From Caldilineaceae bacterium (lineage in GTDB: Bacteria; Chloroflexota; Anaerolineae; Caldilineales; Caldilineaceae), in assembly GCA_020433455.1 (NCBI GenBank), contig JAGRCP010000118.1, positions 1 to 42,101 on the forward strand: a stretch of 42,101 bases of DNA, in the 5' to 3' direction. The number at the start of each line of letters is the position of its first letter. The first letter of the stretch is position 1. Under the pieces are notes generated by a model, which was not told the origin of the DNA, did not search any database, and saw only the letters and a program-made list of their open reading frames with translations. Of the stretch, positions 40,111 through 42,101 are shown in pieces. Both the position numbers and the translations under genes were made by a program.

Positions 40111-42036
40111 CTACACCTCCAGCTTCAGTTCCACATCCTCCAGGCTGGCGCGGGAACCGACCAGGGTCACCCGGTCGCCGACTTCCAGCCGCGTGTAGCC
40201 GTGACAAAGCAGGCGATCGCCGCCCCGGGTAATGGCGATGATGAGCACATCGTGGGGCAGGCGCAGATCCCGGATAAAGACGCCGGCCAACTGGGGATTC
40301 GCGACTTCCACGTCGCGGATAGTCTCGTCGGGCTCCATACCCATAAAAATCGATGTCGAATAAGGCGAACGCACAAACTGATCCAGTAGCCCCACCATGG
40401 CGATGCCCGGTTCGACGACCCGCGCGCCCAGCGCCTGGAACTGATCCATGTAGCTGTGATTCTGTAGCCGAACCACCACGTTTTCAATGCCGAACCGCTC
40501 ATAGATCAATTCGCAGAGCTGCAAATTTTCCTCATCCGAAAGCATGAGTACCGCACATTCGGCGCGTCCCAGCCCCAACGCCTCCAACGTGTCAACCGTA
40601 TAGTCGGAGACGACCTCAATATGTGGTGCGTCACTATCCCGGCCCAGCACGGCAGCGGCATTACGCGTCGCAAGCCCCACGCGCCAATGGTTGTTCATCA
40701 ACTGTCGGGCCAACGCCAGGGACTGCCCCTCAACCCCGAAGATGAGCACCTCGCGGCTGCCTTCGTGCTCGCCCCCCCGGGCGCGGGTATGGGCCTCGCC
40801 CGCTCGATTGATGGCCCATTTGAGCAACGGTGGACCGAAAATCTGGTTCAGCACAATTACGCCGATGGAGAGGGTGGCCAGTTCCGGTCCCCAACGGCTG
40901 AACTCAACGCCGATCTCCTTAGCCAACCCCACGCTAACGCCGGCCTGGGTCAGATAGCCGAAGCCGAGCAGCGCGTTGCCGGGACTCTTGTCCCGCACAG
41001 CGAGCAGTCCCACATAGGTCCCGATAAAGATACCCAGCATGCGTACGACAACGAGAAAGAGAATAAAGCTCCAGGCAAATCGGATAACGTCCAATTCAAG
41101 TTCAATACCCACCAAGGTGAAGAAGAGCAAGAAGACGGCAGGCGCCATCTCTTCGATGATATGTTGAAATTCGGCTGCGCGAGAGGTGAAATTGGTGACG
41201 TAGAAGCCGGCCACCATGCAGATGAGCAACGGCTCCGAAAAGAAAGCGATGGGCATGCCCGCAGGATGAAAGTCGTGAAGCAGAGTAGAGATGAGGAAGA
41301 TGCTCAGCCCAAAAAGCAGAATCGCGGCCATCTTGAGCCAATCATAGGGTAGCCTGACGATAGTGTGCAGGAGCAACCCCAGCAAAATGCCCAATCCAAT
41401 ATCCAGGAGGATTTCGAAGGCGACAAAAAGGAGCAATCTAACGTCAAAATCTACGCCTTCGATGAGCGCGGCCGCAACCGAAACCGAAGCGGTAAAGACC
41501 ACGATCACGACGGCATCCATGAGGACCGTCGCGCCCAGCACCTTGTGGGTAAAAGGACCCCGCGCGCGCAGTTCCTTGATGATGGCAATGGCCGATGAGG
41601 GCGAGCGCGCGATCATGATAGTCGCGCCCAGGAGGGCAATCGCCATGACTTCGTTTTCAGGCAGGCCCGTCATGAACGGAAGCCGATTTCGGATCAACAG
41701 GAAGGCCCCTATCCCCAAGGCCATCACCGCGACGACTTGCCCTCCGATGAGCGCAACAATACTGCGCAAATAGCCGCGGATAACCTTAAGCTCAAGCTCA
41801 GCGCCCGCGGCAAAGGCGATAAACGCCAGGGACATCTCGTCCAGCGGCAGGAGTTGTCCCATATTTTCAGTGTGGACGAAGTCGAGGACGAAAGGACCGG
41901 TAAGGATGCCGGCAAAGAGAAAGCCGCTAATGAGCGGCAGGCGAAAACGAGCGAAGATGCCGCCCATCTGACGGGCGGCCAGGACAATGATGATGAGCGC
42001 GGCCGAAAGCGCGACAAGCGATCGTAACAGTTCCAT
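40111..42036 (-). CDS. CPA2-family cation:proton antiporter with TrkA-like C-terminal domains
   Basis: The 641-residue protein has about 12 membrane helices in the first ~400 residues with CPA2 (Kef/GerN/NapA-like) features: LISGFLFAGILTGPFVL, AFIAFAAGAELELKVI, ATIMIARSPSSAIA and ATVLMDAVVIVVFT. The usual paired-acid site is represented only by MDAV, so a single acidic residue is present, which in this superfamily favours electroneutral exchange (inference). A TrkA-N/RCK-like domain starts near 430 (EVLIFGVEGQSLALARQL) but its dinucleotide loop lacks a full GxGxxG. A TrkA-C domain ends the protein (VANPQLAGVFIRDLRL, VGDRVTLVG). It probably exports Na+ or K+ under nucleotide control. The last 65 bases of the window upstream of it show no gene. 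Confidence 0.88.
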   Translation of the reverse strand: MELLRSLVALSAALIIIVLAARQMGGIFARFRLPLISGFLFAGILTGPFVLDFVHTENMGQLLPLDEMSLAFIAFAAGAELELKVIRGYLRSIVALIGGQVVAVMALGIGAFLLIRNRLPFMTGLPENEVMAIALLGATIMIARSPSSAIAIIKELRARGPFTHKVLGATVLMDAVVIVVFTASVSVAAALIEGVDFDVRLLLFVAFEILLDIGLGILLGLLLHTIVRLPYDWLKMAAILLFGLSIFLISTLLHDFHPAGMPIAFFSEPLLICMVAGFYVTNFTSRAAEFQHIIEEMAPAVFLLFFTLVGIELELDVIRFAWSFILFLVVVRMLGIFIGTYVGLLAVRDKSPGNALLGFGYLTQAGVSVGLAKEIGVEFSRWGPELATLSIGVIVLNQIFGPPLLKWAINRAGEAHTRARGGEHEGSREVLIFGVEGQSLALARQLMNNHWRVGLATRNAAAVLGRDSDAPHIEVVSDYTVDTLEALGLGRAECAVLMLSDEENLQLCELIYERFGIENVVVRLQNHSYMDQFQALGARVVEPGIAMVGLLDQFVRSPYSTSIFMGMEPDETIRDVEVANPQLAGVFIRDLRLPHDVLIIAITRGGDRLLCHGYTRLEVGDRVTLVGSRASLEDVELKLEV

Positions 42037-42101
42037 AAAAGCGCGATCTGCTTCCCTGAACTTCGTTGATATTTATCCAGGCGGAAGATGCACCCCGTAG
42101 G

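Overview
The window looks like chromosomal DNA of a Chloroflexota bacterium (Anaerolineae/Caldilineae-like), probably a metagenome or filamentous isolate contig. Grounds: high but uneven GC, two large MalT-like LuxR regulators, very large secreted FG-GAP and gingipain-type proteins, a kinase-STAND-FGE-like fusion, and many DUF membrane proteins typical of that phylum. This taxonomic call is an inference; no rRNA or tRNA gene was seen. No CRISPR array, integrase or intact insertion sequence was recognised.

Layout. (1) 1-4.6 kb is a defence remnant: the C-terminal part of a type III restriction-modification methyltransferase (Mod), a complete type III restriction subunit (Res), a small coiled-coil protein and the decayed tail of a Fic-family gene. 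(2) 4.6-7.4 kb is a MalT-like regulator behind a near-consensus promoter and four CTTGCGAC boxes. (3) 7.4-10.9 kb is rich in structured repeats surrounding a DUF4386 membrane protein, a 46-residue membrane peptide, a MarR regulator whose promoter lies inside a perfect 23-bp inverted repeat, and a DUF3179 protein. (4) 10.95-20.1 kb is the most interesting block: a second MalT-like regulator, then a cobalamin riboswitch with a terminator, then rdhA (corrinoid/iron-sulfur reductive dehalogenase, Tat exported), rdhB (membrane anchor), a TPR protein, rdhC (FMN-binding, CX3CP membrane flavoprotein), a 74-residue membrane protein and apbE (FMN transferase). (5) 20.3-24.7 kb holds an alpha/beta hydrolase lacking the nucleophilic serine, an Imm5-like protein and a C25 (gingipain-like) peptidase gene split by an in-frame TAA. 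(6) 24.7-28.4 kb (minus strand) is an XRE regulator plus a kinase-nSTAND-TM-FGE-like fusion, divergent from an AAA-TPR protein (28.8-31.7 kb). (7) 31.7-37.5 kb (minus) is a 1926-residue secreted FG-GAP/HELGH metalloprotease-like protein with 14 tandem octapeptides. (8) The end carries DUF4173 and DUF4180 proteins and a CPA2-type antiporter with a TrkA-like tail.

How the genes fit together. The rdh block reads as a self-contained respiratory module. RdhA would bind the corrinoid whose availability the leader RNA senses, RdhB would hold it on the membrane, ApbE would covalently attach FMN to the RdhC threonine, and RdhC would pass electrons from the quinone pool or act in maturation. The adjacent MalT-like protein is a plausible activator. 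The substrate cannot be read from sequence.
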